Below, in pieces: positions 1 through 9,429 of a stretch of 64,000 nucleotides of DNA. Position 1 is the first letter of the stretch. Each line of letters opens with the position of its first letter. The stretch comes from Flavobacterium geliluteum (GTDB lineage: Bacteria; Bacteroidota; Bacteroidia; Flavobacteriales; Flavobacteriaceae), in assembly GCF_017948595.1 (NCBI RefSeq), contig NZ_JAGFBV010000013.1, positions 1-64,000 of the forward strand. Direction: 5' to 3'. A program made the position numbers and the translations under genes. The notes beneath the pieces were generated by a model. It was not told where the DNA came from. It did no database searches and saw only the letters and a program-made list of their open reading frames with translations.

Positions 1-122
1 TCGATTCCATTACTCTTATTCTTTTGTTCTAACATCTCTGTTAAAACGGCTGTCAATTCAATATGTCTACGAACGTGTATTTCTTTATTCTTTTCGCTTT
101 TCGTTGTTTCTCAAAGCGGGTG
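1..122 (-). other. Probable transcribed leader of a stable-RNA (rRNA) operon lying left of the window
   Basis: There is no open frame of note. Read on the minus strand, this is the sequence just downstream of three promoters that all point out of the window to the left. It resembles the pre-16S leader of flavobacterial rRNA operons, with a segment containing ATTGAATTGACAGCC and then an A/G-rich stretch. The rRNA itself is not in the window, so this identity is an inference. Confidence 0.45.
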
Positions 123-154
123 CAAAAGTAGAAAACTTATTTCTAACTGGCAAA
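123..154 (-). promoter_or_regulatory. Tandem stable-RNA promoter, copy closest to the gene
   Basis: Minus strand: -7 element TACTTTTG at 130-123, followed by CACCCGC; TTG of a -33 box at 153-151; 20-nt spacer. This fits the Bacteroidota sigma-A consensus (TTG, 17-20 nt, TAnnTTTG). Confidence 0.6.
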
Positions 155-247
155 TGTTTTTGAAGATTTTTTTAAAAAAATTTCTTTTCCTTTTTTACTT
201 CTCAACCTTACCAATCTATCAATGAACTTTCCGTGTTTTGCGGGGTG

Positions 248-279
248 CAAATGTAACATCTGTTTTCAAATCTCACAAG
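248..279 (-). promoter_or_regulatory. Tandem stable-RNA promoter, middle copy
   Basis: Minus strand: -7 element TACATTTG at 255-248, followed by CACCCCGC; TTG at 278-276; 20-nt spacer. It lies 125 nt upstream of the first copy. Its initially transcribed region (GTTCATTGATAG) resembles that of the third copy (GTTCACTGAGAT), which points to tandem duplication. Confidence 0.6.
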
Positions 280-369
280 CTTTTTACAATCTTTTTTTGA
301 AAATATTTTTTCGTTTTGATTATCTTAACTTGTCAGTATCTCAGTGAACGTCTATCGCTGTTGCGGGTG

Positions 370-400
370 CAAAAGTAACACCTTTATTTACATTTACAAG
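370..400 (-). promoter_or_regulatory. Tandem stable-RNA promoter, distal copy
   Basis: Minus strand: -7 element TACTTTTG at 377-370, followed by CACCCGC; TTG at 399-397; 19-nt spacer. It is the third of three promoters spaced 122-125 nt apart, an arrangement typical of strongly expressed rRNA operons. Confidence 0.6.
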
Positions 401-782
401 ACTTTTTACCACATATTTTAATCCTTTATTAAAACTTTTTCTTAACTTTCTGATAACACCAAACTTAGCTTTTATACCTTTTTAGCATTTGTAAGAATTG
501 TCATCGTACGATTGAAGATTCTTTATTCATCTCTTCGCTTAGACTCCCGCTTTTGTACACTTCCTAGCTTTACAAACCCTTTTTTAACCAATTCGAAACT
601 ACACCTAAACAACACTTTTTTCTCCTTAACACCATATTTAAACCTTTTAAAACGTTTTAATCGTGAATGCAAAGGCGATATCTTTTCGTTTGTATGTAAT
701 ATATAGTATAAGACTTTAATAATAGCATGATGCTTTGTTCTTATATAGTATTAACTACATCTCTTCCTATGAAAACAACAAC

Positions 783-865
783 CCCTAGCCCTGATAGAAG
801 TGGAAATCCTTTTGTGACGGGGTTCGGCACAAAAGATTGAAACGAAGAGCAGGAAATAGCTACTC
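783..865 (+). ncRNA. Dispersed structured repeat RNA, copy 1
   Basis: This element has the core CCCTAGCCCTGAT, then GTGGAAATCCTTTT, a hairpin (CTTTTGTG/CACAAAAG), AAAAGATT, and AGCAGGAAATAGCT. Two other copies in the window (26843-26931 plus, 61901-61980 minus) share the same blocks, and each hairpin is closed by its own complementary arms. I recognise it as a sequence common between genes in flavobacterial genomes. It may correspond to a catalogued motif such as Flavo-1, but I cannot confirm that. There is no gene between 401 and 1074 otherwise. Confidence 0.6.
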
Positions 866-1074
866 AAAAAATACATTATATATAGGTGTCACTTTCTGCT
901 TTTAAAGGCGAAATCTGCCGGGAAACGCTCTTTTGAAAATTTGTATAATCTTCTTGTTTATTATGACCTTTATATTAAATCTAATTATTTAGATTTGCTT
1001 TTGGAAACAAAATACCTGCGATATCTAAAAAGACCCACTTTTTAGAATCTGCAGGAACTCTTAAAAACCCTACT

Positions 1075-1527
1075 ATGATGAAAACTTTACCTTTATTATT
1101 TATTGCACTTTGCCTTGGTGCTACGCAGTCTCATGCTCAGATCAAGATTACTCCGATTACGTATAAAAATCATGAGCACTTTATTACTACTACTATTGGC
1201 TATCCTGTTGACGGTATTTTTACGGTTGGTGACCAAAAGGAACCTATCATACAACTGAATCCTGATGGAACGGGTATTTATCAGTCTGAAGATCTTACTA
1301 AAAAAAATATTAATTGGGGGATTGAATGCTCTGAAGAAGGGATTCCTATTTTTAAAGAAGGGTTTAATAGTGCTTCGTACTCCTTTTGGTACAAGCCTTC
1401 GGATGAGGAAAACTGGACTACAACGCAGTTCTCTATACATTTTAATAAGAGAAAAATGTTTATCATGGGCGAACGCGTTAAAGAGTATGTTGATTATAAT
1501 GATTTGCCAAAACCGAAATCTAAATAA
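1075..1527 (+). CDS. Secreted hypothetical protein
   Basis: A 150-residue protein with a clear Sec signal peptide: MMKTLPLLFIALC followed by a short polar stretch, with likely cleavage after SHA-Q at about residue 21. The mature part is mainly beta-prone, contains one cysteine (in WGIECSEEG) and ends in a basic PKPKSK tail. I do not recognise a domain. It stands alone, 150 nt before the acyl-CoA synthetase gene, with its own upstream region. The start could equally be the second Met at 1078. It is probably a periplasmic or exported protein. Confidence 0.6.
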   Translation: MMKTLPLLFIALCLGATQSHAQIKITPITYKNHEHFITTTIGYPVDGIFTVGDQKEPIIQLNPDGTGIYQSEDLTKKNINWGIECSEEGIPIFKEGFNSASYSFWYKPSDEENWTTTQFSIHFNKRKMFIMGERVKEYVDYNDLPKPKSK

Positions 1528-1678
1528 TCGGAAACATTTATTCGAAAAATTACTACAAAAAAGAAAACGTTTTCGTTAGATTTTAATTGTAGGCAAAAAA
1601 TTCCGCATTTAATTTCACAAAATTAAATATTATACTTAATTTTTATTTAATTTGCGATAAAATTCAATATATCATACA

Positions 1679-3457
1679 ATGGTTTCAATCACACGCCTTT
1701 TTGATTTTCCTTACTATCAACAAGAAAACTACAATACAGAAGTTGCCTTAGCCACCAAACAAAACGGTGTCTGGGAAAAGACTTCCAGCCAAGAATATAT
1801 TGCAAAAGCAAATGCTGTTTCGAGAGCATTATTGCGCATGGGCGTTCAGAAAGACGACAAAATAGCGTTGATCACTTCGAACAATCGTTCCGAATGGAAC
1901 ATCATGGATATTGGTATTCTACAAACTGGTGCTCAAAATGTACCTATATACCCAACGATTTCTGAGGAAGATTACGAATACATATTAAACCATAGTGGCA
2001 GCATGTACTGCTTTGTTTCGGATGAGGAAGTGCTTCGCAAAGTAAATTTGATTAAAGCCAACGTGCCGAGTCTGAAAGAAGTATATTCTTTTAATAAAAT
2101 CGAAGGCTGTAAACACTGGTCTGAATTACTGACTCTTGGCGAAGACGCCAGTAATCAAAGCGAAGTAGAAGCCCGAAAAGACAGTATTACCGCTGATGAT
2201 TTGGCTACTATCATTTATACGTCTGGAACAACGGGCAGACCAAAAGGTGTGATGCTTTCGCACCGAAATATTGTTTCGAATGTATTGGACAGTGCACCAA
2301 GGATTCCGTTTGATGCGGGCAAAAGCACTGCGTTAAGCTTCTTACCTATCTGTCATATTTTTGAAAGAATGATTTTGTACCTCTATCAATATTATGGTGT
2401 GTCGGTTTATTTTGGAGAATCTATTGAAAAAATCAGTGATAACTTAAAAGAAGTTCGACCAACTGTGATTACCGCAGTACCGCGACTTCTTGAAAAAGTT
2501 TACGATAAAATTTACGCAAAAGGCGGAGAATTGTCAGGTATCAAGAAAAAACTATTTTTCTGGGCTATTGATTTAGGTTTGCGATATGAGCCATACGGCA
2601 CCAATGGTGCTTGGTATGAATTTCAGTTGAAGATTGCGAGAAAACTTATTTTCAGTAAATGGAAAGAAGGTTTGGGAGGCAATCTTGATTTGATGGTTTC
2701 CGGAAGTGCTGCTTTACAGCCTCGTTTGGCGAGAGTTTTTGCTGCTGCCGAAATTCCGGTAATGGAGGGTTACGGTTTATCTGAAACTTCTCCCGTAATT
2801 GCTGTAAACGATATTCGAAACAAAGGTTTTAAAATTGGAACCGTAGGAAAAGTGATTCGCAACGTAGAAGTAAAAATTGCCGAAGATGGCGAAATCCTTT
2901 GCAAAGGCCCTAACGTAATGATGGGCTATTATAAAGATACCGAAAAAACAGCCGAAGCTATGCAAGGAGGTTATTTTCATACGGGAGATATTGGCGAAAT
3001 AGACAGCGAAGGCTTCCTGAAAATTACCGACCGTAAAAAAGAAATGTTTAAGACTTCTGGCGGAAAATACATTGCGCCTCAGTTGATCGAAAACGCAATG
3101 AAACAATCTCGCTTTATTGAGCAAATTATGGTAATTGGTGACGGCGAAAAAATGCCAGCAGCTTTTATTCAGCCTAATTTTGAGTTTGTAAAAGAATGGG
3201 CGAAGATTCATAAGATAGCTTTAGGAAGTACCAACGCAGAAATTGCTGCAAATCCTGAAGTAATAAAACGTATTGACAGCGAAGTAGAAACTATAAATGA
3301 GAAGTTTGGAAACTGGGAAAAAATAAAACGTTTTGAGCTCACTCCAGATGTTTGGTCTATAGACGGTGGCCAGCTCACTCCTACTCTTAAACTAAAACGT
3401 AAGATTATCAAAGAAATCTACAAAGATCTTTACGCCAAAATCTACGATCATAATTAA
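1679..3457 (+). CDS. Long-chain fatty acid--CoA ligase (AMP-forming, FAA1/FadD-like)
   Basis: A 592-residue ANL-superfamily adenylating enzyme that activates fatty acids to acyl-CoA via acyl-AMP. The P-loop-like A3 motif YTSGTTGRPKGV is near residue 180. The A5 motif GYGLSETSPV is near 362, followed by the conserved TGD (HTGDIGEID) and the A8 hinge ITDRKKEMFKTSGGKYIAP, which is the signature of bacterial and plant long-chain ligases (COG1022). The length fits that family. It is monocistronic with a strong terminator directly after the stop. It would supply substrate to the beta-oxidation genes at 28802-34830. Chain-length preference cannot be read from the sequence. Confidence 0.92.
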   Translation: MVSITRLFDFPYYQQENYNTEVALATKQNGVWEKTSSQEYIAKANAVSRALLRMGVQKDDKIALITSNNRSEWNIMDIGILQTGAQNVPIYPTISEEDYEYILNHSGSMYCFVSDEEVLRKVNLIKANVPSLKEVYSFNKIEGCKHWSELLTLGEDASNQSEVEARKDSITADDLATIIYTSGTTGRPKGVMLSHRNIVSNVLDSAPRIPFDAGKSTALSFLPICHIFERMILYLYQYYGVSVYFGESIEKISDNLKEVRPTVITAVPRLLEKVYDKIYAKGGELSGIKKKLFFWAIDLGLRYEPYGTNGAWYEFQLKIARKLIFSKWKEGLGGNLDLMVSGSAALQPRLARVFAAAEIPVMEGYGLSETSPVIAVNDIRNKGFKIGTVGKVIRNVEVKIAEDGEILCKGPNVMMGYYKDTEKTAEAMQGGYFHTGDIGEIDSEGFLKITDRKKEMFKTSGGKYIAPQLIENAMKQSRFIEQIMVIGDGEKMPAAFIQPNFEFVKEWAKIHKIALGSTNAEIAANPEVIKRIDSEVETINEKFGNWEKIKRFELTPDVWSIDGGQLTPTLKLKRKIIKEIYKDLYAKIYDHN

Positions 3458-3478
3458 TCAAAATAGTATATAACCACC

Positions 3479-3509
3479 AAAGGCCTTCTTTCTGAGAAGG
3501 CCTTTTTTA
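3479..3509 (+). terminator. Rho-independent terminator of the acyl-CoA ligase gene
   Basis: Perfect 11-bp hairpin AAAGGCCTTCT / AGAAGGCCTTT with a 5-nt loop and a T tract. It could also serve the convergent DUF4132 gene ending at 3555. Confidence 0.85.
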
Positions 3510-3554
3510 TTTTTTATTTCTATTTTAAAATTCCGTTTTAAAATCAACTATTTA

Positions 3555-6500
3555 TTAAACATACGTTTTATCAATCTGACTTAAAATAGTTGGATCCTGA
3601 ATTTCATCATCTTTTGCAAACAATAAAACTTTAGACATTACCTCAGCCGATTTCGGGTCATCATCTGCAAATGGAAGAAACAAACGGCCTCTGTGCTGCG
3701 AGTGAATTGGCAGTACCGATAAATATTTTCCTGGAATTTGATGCACTACTGCACTTCCTAAATGAATACTGTACTCGCCCATTTTTCCCTTGACAATGGC
3801 ATGATTTTCTTTGATCTCGACATTTTTGATTTTAAACAAGCGCAATGTTTCTCTCAATAAAACACCTCTCATTTCGATAGAAGAATGGCTCACTTCTGGA
3901 TCAACGCCTCCAACATGAGCAACACTTACTACCAAATCAATATCTCGCATTACTTCTGAGAAAATTCTCGGGTTTATGTCTTCAAATGCAATGTTTTTAT
4001 AACCTTTTAGCGAATGAAACTCAATCGTTTCTAAAGTAGGACTTTCGACATCTGCGGGCGAGAACCAGTCGGCTAGCGCGTACATTTTTACCTGATAGCC
4101 TTCTTTATGGAAAACTTTCTGCAGTCCTTCCTCATAATCAACTTTCCATCCTCTGGTTTTTAGTAAAGCCAAAGTTTGGTTGGGCTGTACCTGATGTCCG
4201 GCATAACGTCTTGAAATTGATTTCTCTTTTAATTCGTCTGGAGTTGGAACATATAATTCTCTGAAAACCTGCTTAAACGGCTGCTGTAATTTGTTATCGA
4301 AACAATAGCTTTGAAAATCTGTCCAGACATTATTTTTATGCAGATCATAACAATGCGCAATTCTAAAAGTCTGATTTTCATTTATTGAATTAACTTCGCC
4401 TAAAGCCGTAACCAGATTTCCATCAATATAAAAACCAATTTTATCATCATTGGTAATGAAAACTAATTTTTCTAAATGTTTCGAAATAATTGGGTGCTCA
4501 AAAAGATGCTGCATTTCGGCATATAAAAATTCGTCCCCACGAATCATACTTTCTTCCAGTCCTTTTCTCGAACGTGTCCATTGTTCGCGCATCGTTTTTC
4601 TGTAATTGGTCAATTCCAGGATTCCTTTGTCTTTTTTATATTTTGGCGGAATCGCTTTTAGCTCTTTATCTGCTTTAAAAGTAACCAGGTCTGCTTTTCC
4701 TTCTTTATTAATCACCAGATTTACTTTTATATCATCTAAAACAACTTCAGTTTCTTTTGATAAAATATTCTGAATTTGTTTCGTTTCCATCGCCCAGGTC
4801 AAACGAACGGGATCTGGATAACCTGCATTTCTAGCTAAATTTTCTAACGCCACACGAATTGCCAAAGCTTCACTCGCCTGTTTCATCGAACCAAATTCTT
4901 TGCTTTCTTTTTTAAACTGTTGCAAATATTCATAGCGCGCCAAAATATCTTTTTCCGGACTCGCTTTGCTTAAAGGAACCAATCCGTAAACTCGTAAATA
5001 ATCCTGATCGCGTTTGTCTTTTACTTTGGCTATTACTTCCCTTATTTTTAAATCACCCGTAATCGTGTCTGCATACAAGCGCGCACGTCGGTGTCCGTTT
5101 CCGTCGGTTACATATTTTGCCGATTCGTACAGCATTTCCCATTTGGCTTTGCCTAATTGTTTGTAAGCCGATACGAACCAGTTTTTATCAACCGCTCCAT
5201 CTTTAAAATCCTGAAGATCGATAGATGAAAACTTCGCCATTTCACTTTCTAGTTCCGAATTTTCGGCACTGTAACTTGCTGTTTTCGTATGCGCATGAAA
5301 CCACCAAATTCCTTCATCAAGACCTTTCCAGTTTAAATAATTGCTAATAAACTTCTGCCATTGCGGTGCATAAATTGCGGCCTGAATTAATCTTTCTTCA
5401 GAGATTTTGGCTTTTTTAATGGCCTCGTTAAAAACTTCCTGCGTGTCTGAATCCAGCGGATAACATCTTTTTAACAAATAACTAAACAGTTTCTGCTTCG
5501 TTAATTCGGTGTAGCTCCACGAATAAATATAGCCTTTATATAAACTTGATTTTCCGAGTGCTGTGAGCATTTCTACCAAACGATTGATGCCGAAAATCTT
5601 CTGGAAACTCTGAACCAAATGTGTAACCGATGTATTCGAATCGCCTCTTTTGACTTCAATATCCAAAAAGGTTTCGCGGATTTTAGCCATCATCGGAACC
5701 AAAAATGGAAATCTTTTTATTAAATCTTCACTTCCAAAATGTCTGTAATGTTTGGTTTCGCTGGTTAAAACAGAGATTCTTTCACTTTCTAAAATACCTT
5801 CGTACAATTCACCTTCGGTAATTAAATTTTGCTCAAAAGCCACGCAATACAAATAAATTGTTGGTTTAGTGTAAGGAATATTTCTTTCTAATCCGTTTAA
5901 TTGTCGCCATCTGTGTAGGTTCCAAATCTTATTATTTTGTTCTTCTGACAAATCATGGAAACTGATTGTATTCAGATAAATATCAAAAAAGCCTTGATTC
6001 TGCCAACCATTTCCGTTATCTGAATTATAATAGTATTCGTCTTTTGATGGTTTGTATTCAAACTCTAAAACAGATTTTGGAAGATCTGCATATAAGGTAC
6101 TGCAGGCGTCGATTAAAAAATCTACTTTTTCTTTAAAGGAATATTTAAGCTGTAAAGCATTTAAAATTTGTAAAATAGCATTGTCCCAATCGTAACCTCT
6201 TTTGTTTTGATGCGGCAGTAATTCTTTAAAATAAAAAACATGTTTTTCCAGAAAATCACGCCAAATTTTTCGGTCGCAATTGCTTATCAGCGTCATTAAA
6301 AACAAATCCTTTTCAGTTAATCCCGAATGCTCAAACCAGCCCGACCAAACTTCATATAAAGGATAATTTGTCGCTGCGATTTCAGAATCTTTGTTGTCTT
6401 TTAGATTTTTTACAGGCCTAAAACTATTGGACAGTAAAACAGTCGATTTACTATTGTCGTAGTTTTCGATTTCGTATTCGTAATTTTTGTTTTCTTCGTA

Positions 6501-8627
6501 TAATTTATACAATTTAGAAATCTCCGATTGTATATGAGACATCGATTTGGAGAAACCGTATTGATGTTCTTTAATCGATTTTACATATAAAGAATCTGCT
6601 TTCGGTTTTGGCAGTGCATAAGGCGAAACTTCATTTGGAGTATAGAAACCAAATCCGTTTTCTGCGCTTAGAATATTTTTCTTTTTTGAAGGCTCTAACT
6701 GCTCGATAAATTTGGTTTCTTTTTCGGTGATTTTCGGTCGAGCAGAATATACCGCAACCCAGTCATTTACTTTATCGGTAAGTTTAGCATTTTTTTGCAA
6801 TTGCAACATCAAATCTAAAACGGACATGCGCTGCTCTAAATCACCTTTTTCTAACGTATTTTCTACAAAAGAAGTTATTTTTTGATCTTCTTGTTTTAAT
6901 AAAATTGCGGTTAAGTTTTTCTTTAAATTAGAGTTTTTACGTTTGTATAATTCCTGAAAAATATCCAGTTCCTCTTCAGTTAAACTCAAATTATTCAAAG
7001 TATTTATTGCCGAAGCTACCAAAGATTCTCCCCTGTCTTTTAAGATGCGAAGCGCAAAATTTCGTTGAAAATCGGTTGGTTCTTTTTTGCCTTTTTCGCC
7101 ATTGCTTTTAAAGTTGTAAAAAGAATAACAATAATAATCACCCAAAATTTGTCGGGTTAGTTTTTCTCTTAGGCTGATGGCAAAACCTTCAAAATGATTT
7201 AGAATAATTTCTAATCTTTCGCTGTTATCACCAATTAAATTTATAGCTGCAGAATACAATGCATCTTTCTCAAACTTAGCATTCAGCCACGAAAACACCT
7301 TCCCCTCAAAAGTCTTTTCTTTTTCGGTTATTGTCTGTGTGAGATTGTAAACTTTATTGAAGAAATTAGGATAATCTGCATTTTCAGCATAATATCTCGA
7401 TTTGGCATTGGCCTCAAGCAAGGCATTTAATCTCGGAAGCGCAAATGCCAAAACCTGAAGATTTTCATCGTCTAGCGCTTTAAAATACAACGGCATTTCG
7501 ATATAAGGATCGTTGGTTTCTCCTCCAAATTTCAAGGCCAGCGATTTCTTTTCGATCGAACCTTTCTCTAATAAAAGCTGCAGATACGGAACGGTTTTTT
7601 CGACATCAAAAACACCCTGAACCCAAAGCGCCATATAAACTTCGTTGTTGTTTTTACTCTGAATTCCCGCCGGAATCGTTTCGGGATTGGAGAAATATCC
7701 ATACGCCAGATTGATGATGTTTCGAACCGTAGTTTCTTTTTCAGAATCCCAGCCCAAACCTGTCCAAGTATCAATGCTGCGCACGACAGATGAAAAACGG
7801 GTTAATTTATTATCGATAATCACCTTTATCATATATTGCAAAGCGCCAATACTGGTTTCGTCCAGCGCTTCCAGAACCGTTTGTCGTAAACCTTCCTGAC
7901 GCTGTGCAGCCAACAAAAGTTTTTCGACCAGTTCCCAACTTTCTTTTTTCTCGCTGTTTAAAAGTGCTTTGATAATGTTTCGCGACACTTTTCCTCTGGG
8001 GTCTTTATTGAAAATAATATCTTCAAATAACTGAAACAGATTTTCTTTATTCAAATCTATAGCCGCCGACCAAAGCATGAACTGATTCGTAGAACTTGAA
8101 ACTTCAGTATCAAAACGAATTTGTTCCTCAATATCTAAATCATAATACACGCTATTGCTGTCGTGGTAATTATAAATATTTGGACCAGTAAGCAGCGAAC
8201 GCAAAAAATTAACCTGATTGACAAGCAAGTATTTTTTATTGTTTGGCGCCCTGAACGAACGTCGCGCATAACCGCTCTGATACATTTTTTGAGGCAGTCG
8301 GTTCCAGGCTTCTTTTACATAAACAGCATTTTGTTCACCAAAAAAGTAAACCAAAAGATCGTAGTATTTTTTATTTTCCCACAAATCTTCTTTTACCCAT
8401 TTTTCGAATTCGGTGCATTCTTTAGAACCCAAAGATATATAGGTGTTGTAATAATTGTCTTTTAGCTTTAAAAGTTGCAGACCAAACTCGGCTACTTCTT
8501 TTGTAAGCTTTGTTTTTAATAATAATTTCGAAACCAAATTGCTGTTTACAATTTCTTCCAGTTCCTTTTTAAATCTCTTAATTGGATTTTCAATTACCTT
8601 GTTTTTCAGAAGATCTTCTATCGTCAT
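3555..8627 (-). CDS. DUF4132 domain-containing giant protein
   Basis: A 1690-residue cytoplasmic protein with no signal peptide or membrane segment. The N-terminal two thirds is a long alpha-helical, HEAT-like repeat region. A DUF4132 module lies around residues 1170-1330, marked by GHRRARLYADTITGDL and by YPDPVRLTWAMETKQ. A conserved C-terminal domain of the same family follows (SHSSIEMRGVLLRETLRLF, then QHRGRLFLPFADDD). E. coli MolR/YehI are distant members and the biochemical function is unknown. A small gene 165 nt upstream on the same strand is probably co-transcribed. The assignment to DUF4132 is firm; no activity should be inferred. Confidence 0.85.
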   Translation of the reverse strand: MTIEDLLKNKVIENPIKRFKKELEEIVNSNLVSKLLLKTKLTKEVAEFGLQLLKLKDNYYNTYISLGSKECTEFEKWVKEDLWENKKYYDLLVYFFGEQNAVYVKEAWNRLPQKMYQSGYARRSFRAPNNKKYLLVNQVNFLRSLLTGPNIYNYHDSNSVYYDLDIEEQIRFDTEVSSSTNQFMLWSAAIDLNKENLFQLFEDIIFNKDPRGKVSRNIIKALLNSEKKESWELVEKLLLAAQRQEGLRQTVLEALDETSIGALQYMIKVIIDNKLTRFSSVVRSIDTWTGLGWDSEKETTVRNIINLAYGYFSNPETIPAGIQSKNNNEVYMALWVQGVFDVEKTVPYLQLLLEKGSIEKKSLALKFGGETNDPYIEMPLYFKALDDENLQVLAFALPRLNALLEANAKSRYYAENADYPNFFNKVYNLTQTITEKEKTFEGKVFSWLNAKFEKDALYSAAINLIGDNSERLEIILNHFEGFAISLREKLTRQILGDYYCYSFYNFKSNGEKGKKEPTDFQRNFALRILKDRGESLVASAINTLNNLSLTEEELDIFQELYKRKNSNLKKNLTAILLKQEDQKITSFVENTLEKGDLEQRMSVLDLMLQLQKNAKLTDKVNDWVAVYSARPKITEKETKFIEQLEPSKKKNILSAENGFGFYTPNEVSPYALPKPKADSLYVKSIKEHQYGFSKSMSHIQSEISKLYKLYEENKNYEYEIENYDNSKSTVLLSNSFRPVKNLKDNKDSEIAATNYPLYEVWSGWFEHSGLTEKDLFLMTLISNCDRKIWRDFLEKHVFYFKELLPHQNKRGYDWDNAILQILNALQLKYSFKEKVDFLIDACSTLYADLPKSVLEFEYKPSKDEYYYNSDNGNGWQNQGFFDIYLNTISFHDLSEEQNNKIWNLHRWRQLNGLERNIPYTKPTIYLYCVAFEQNLITEGELYEGILESERISVLTSETKHYRHFGSEDLIKRFPFLVPMMAKIRETFLDIEVKRGDSNTSVTHLVQSFQKIFGINRLVEMLTALGKSSLYKGYIYSWSYTELTKQKLFSYLLKRCYPLDSDTQEVFNEAIKKAKISEERLIQAAIYAPQWQKFISNYLNWKGLDEGIWWFHAHTKTASYSAENSELESEMAKFSSIDLQDFKDGAVDKNWFVSAYKQLGKAKWEMLYESAKYVTDGNGHRRARLYADTITGDLKIREVIAKVKDKRDQDYLRVYGLVPLSKASPEKDILARYEYLQQFKKESKEFGSMKQASEALAIRVALENLARNAGYPDPVRLTWAMETKQIQNILSKETEVVLDDIKVNLVINKEGKADLVTFKADKELKAIPPKYKKDKGILELTNYRKTMREQWTRSRKGLEESMIRGDEFLYAEMQHLFEHPIISKHLEKLVFITNDDKIGFYIDGNLVTALGEVNSINENQTFRIAHCYDLHKNNVWTDFQSYCFDNKLQQPFKQVFRELYVPTPDELKEKSISRRYAGHQVQPNQTLALLKTRGWKVDYEEGLQKVFHKEGYQVKMYALADWFSPADVESPTLETIEFHSLKGYKNIAFEDINPRIFSEVMRDIDLVVSVAHVGGVDPEVSHSSIEMRGVLLRETLRLFKIKNVEIKENHAIVKGKMGEYSIHLGSAVVHQIPGKYLSVLPIHSQHRGRLFLPFADDDPKSAEVMSKVLLFAKDDEIQDPTILSQIDKTYV

Positions 8628-8791
8628 AATTTTATTTTATTTGTGAGATGTGAAATGATGTGTGTGAAATGCGGGTGTCTGTTTTTTAAAATATGATATG
8701 CAACAGAATCAAAACTAATCATTGAATTATTATTTATCTGACTCTTATCTTCTTGCTTTTCACATTTTACAAAAAGCATTTTACAATTAGA

Positions 8792-9226
8792 TTACCAATA
8801 ACTTCCCGCCAAAAAAGTCAGCCTGATAAAAGTGATGGATTTGTTTTGGGATAAATCGATTTCCTCGTTTAAAGATTCGAGTTGGTCATCTCCTTGAAAA
8901 AGAGCGTATAAACCATCTTCAAAAGCGACAATGGCATTTTCCTGTGCTTTGGCAATATCTACTTTGTTATGGTTGTAAACGGCTCCAAAACCTACTTTTC
9001 CGGTATCGGTTAAAATGGGAAGGTAATTTTCTTTTGGAAGATGAATTGTATCTTCATCTTCCCATTCAAATGAAGAAGCATGAAATAGCTCGACCTGATG
9101 TTTTACAATTAATTCTAAGAAAGTACGAACAGAAACAACCGAATCGGAAGTATCTAAACTGATGCTTTTTTCCTGAAGTACAGGATGCTTTTTCCCTAAC
9201 TGCTTGACGGATATGTTGATATTCAT
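8792..9226 (-). CDS. Small hypothetical protein upstream of the DUF4132 gene
   Basis: 144 residues, acidic, no signal peptide. The N-terminus (MNINISVKQLGKKHPVLQEK) followed by alternating strands and a helix suggests a small alpha/beta fold. A central block reads GKVGFGAVYNHNKVDIAKA and the protein ends in LTFLAGSYW. I do not recognise the family. Its position 165 nt upstream of the DUF4132 gene, in the same direction, suggests the two work together. The region between them contains only GTGAAATG-type simple repeats. Confidence 0.65.
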   Translation of the reverse strand: MNINISVKQLGKKHPVLQEKSISLDTSDSVVSVRTFLELIVKHQVELFHASSFEWEDEDTIHLPKENYLPILTDTGKVGFGAVYNHNKVDIAKAQENAIVAFEDGLYALFQGDDQLESLNEEIDLSQNKSITFIRLTFLAGSYW

Positions 9227-9359
9227 TTTTTACCGGCTTTTAATTGAACTTGTAAAATAATAAATTAAAAAATACGATTATACTGCGATAACTTATTTTA
9301 ATGTTAAAAAATTACGTTGACAAGTTGAAAATAAAAGTAGTTTTTTATTTCAAAAAAAT

Positions 9360-9385
9360 ACCCCGCCAATTGGTATTTGCGGGGT
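9360..9385 (-). terminator. Terminator downstream of the lipoprotein gene
   Basis: Inverted repeat ACCCCGC / GCGGGGT with a 12-nt loop. Read on the minus strand it is followed by TATTTTTTT. It ends the 12765-9430 transcription unit. Confidence 0.65.
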
Positions 9386-9393
9386 TTGGGTTT

Positions 9394-9423
9394 TTATTGG
9401 TATAATTCTTCGTGGATTTTGAT
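9394..9423 (-). pseudogene. Ten-codon gene remnant ending EELYQ-stop
   Basis: The minus strand reads IKIHEELYQ-stop with no start. The same ending (ISIREELYQ-stop) occurs at 15829, and the DNA around the two stops matches (TTATTGGTAyAATTCTTC on the plus strand). Both lie at the downstream edge of accessory genes, so they look like 3' ends of related, otherwise lost genes. Confidence 0.35.
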
Positions 9424-9429
9424 TAAATT

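Noticed and set aside
512-706. 64-codon open frame in the left non-coding region
   Set aside because: It opens at TTG, has an odd Phe/Leu/Ser/Asn composition and no signal or motif, and lies upstream of the stable-RNA promoters. It looks like chance in AT-rich DNA.
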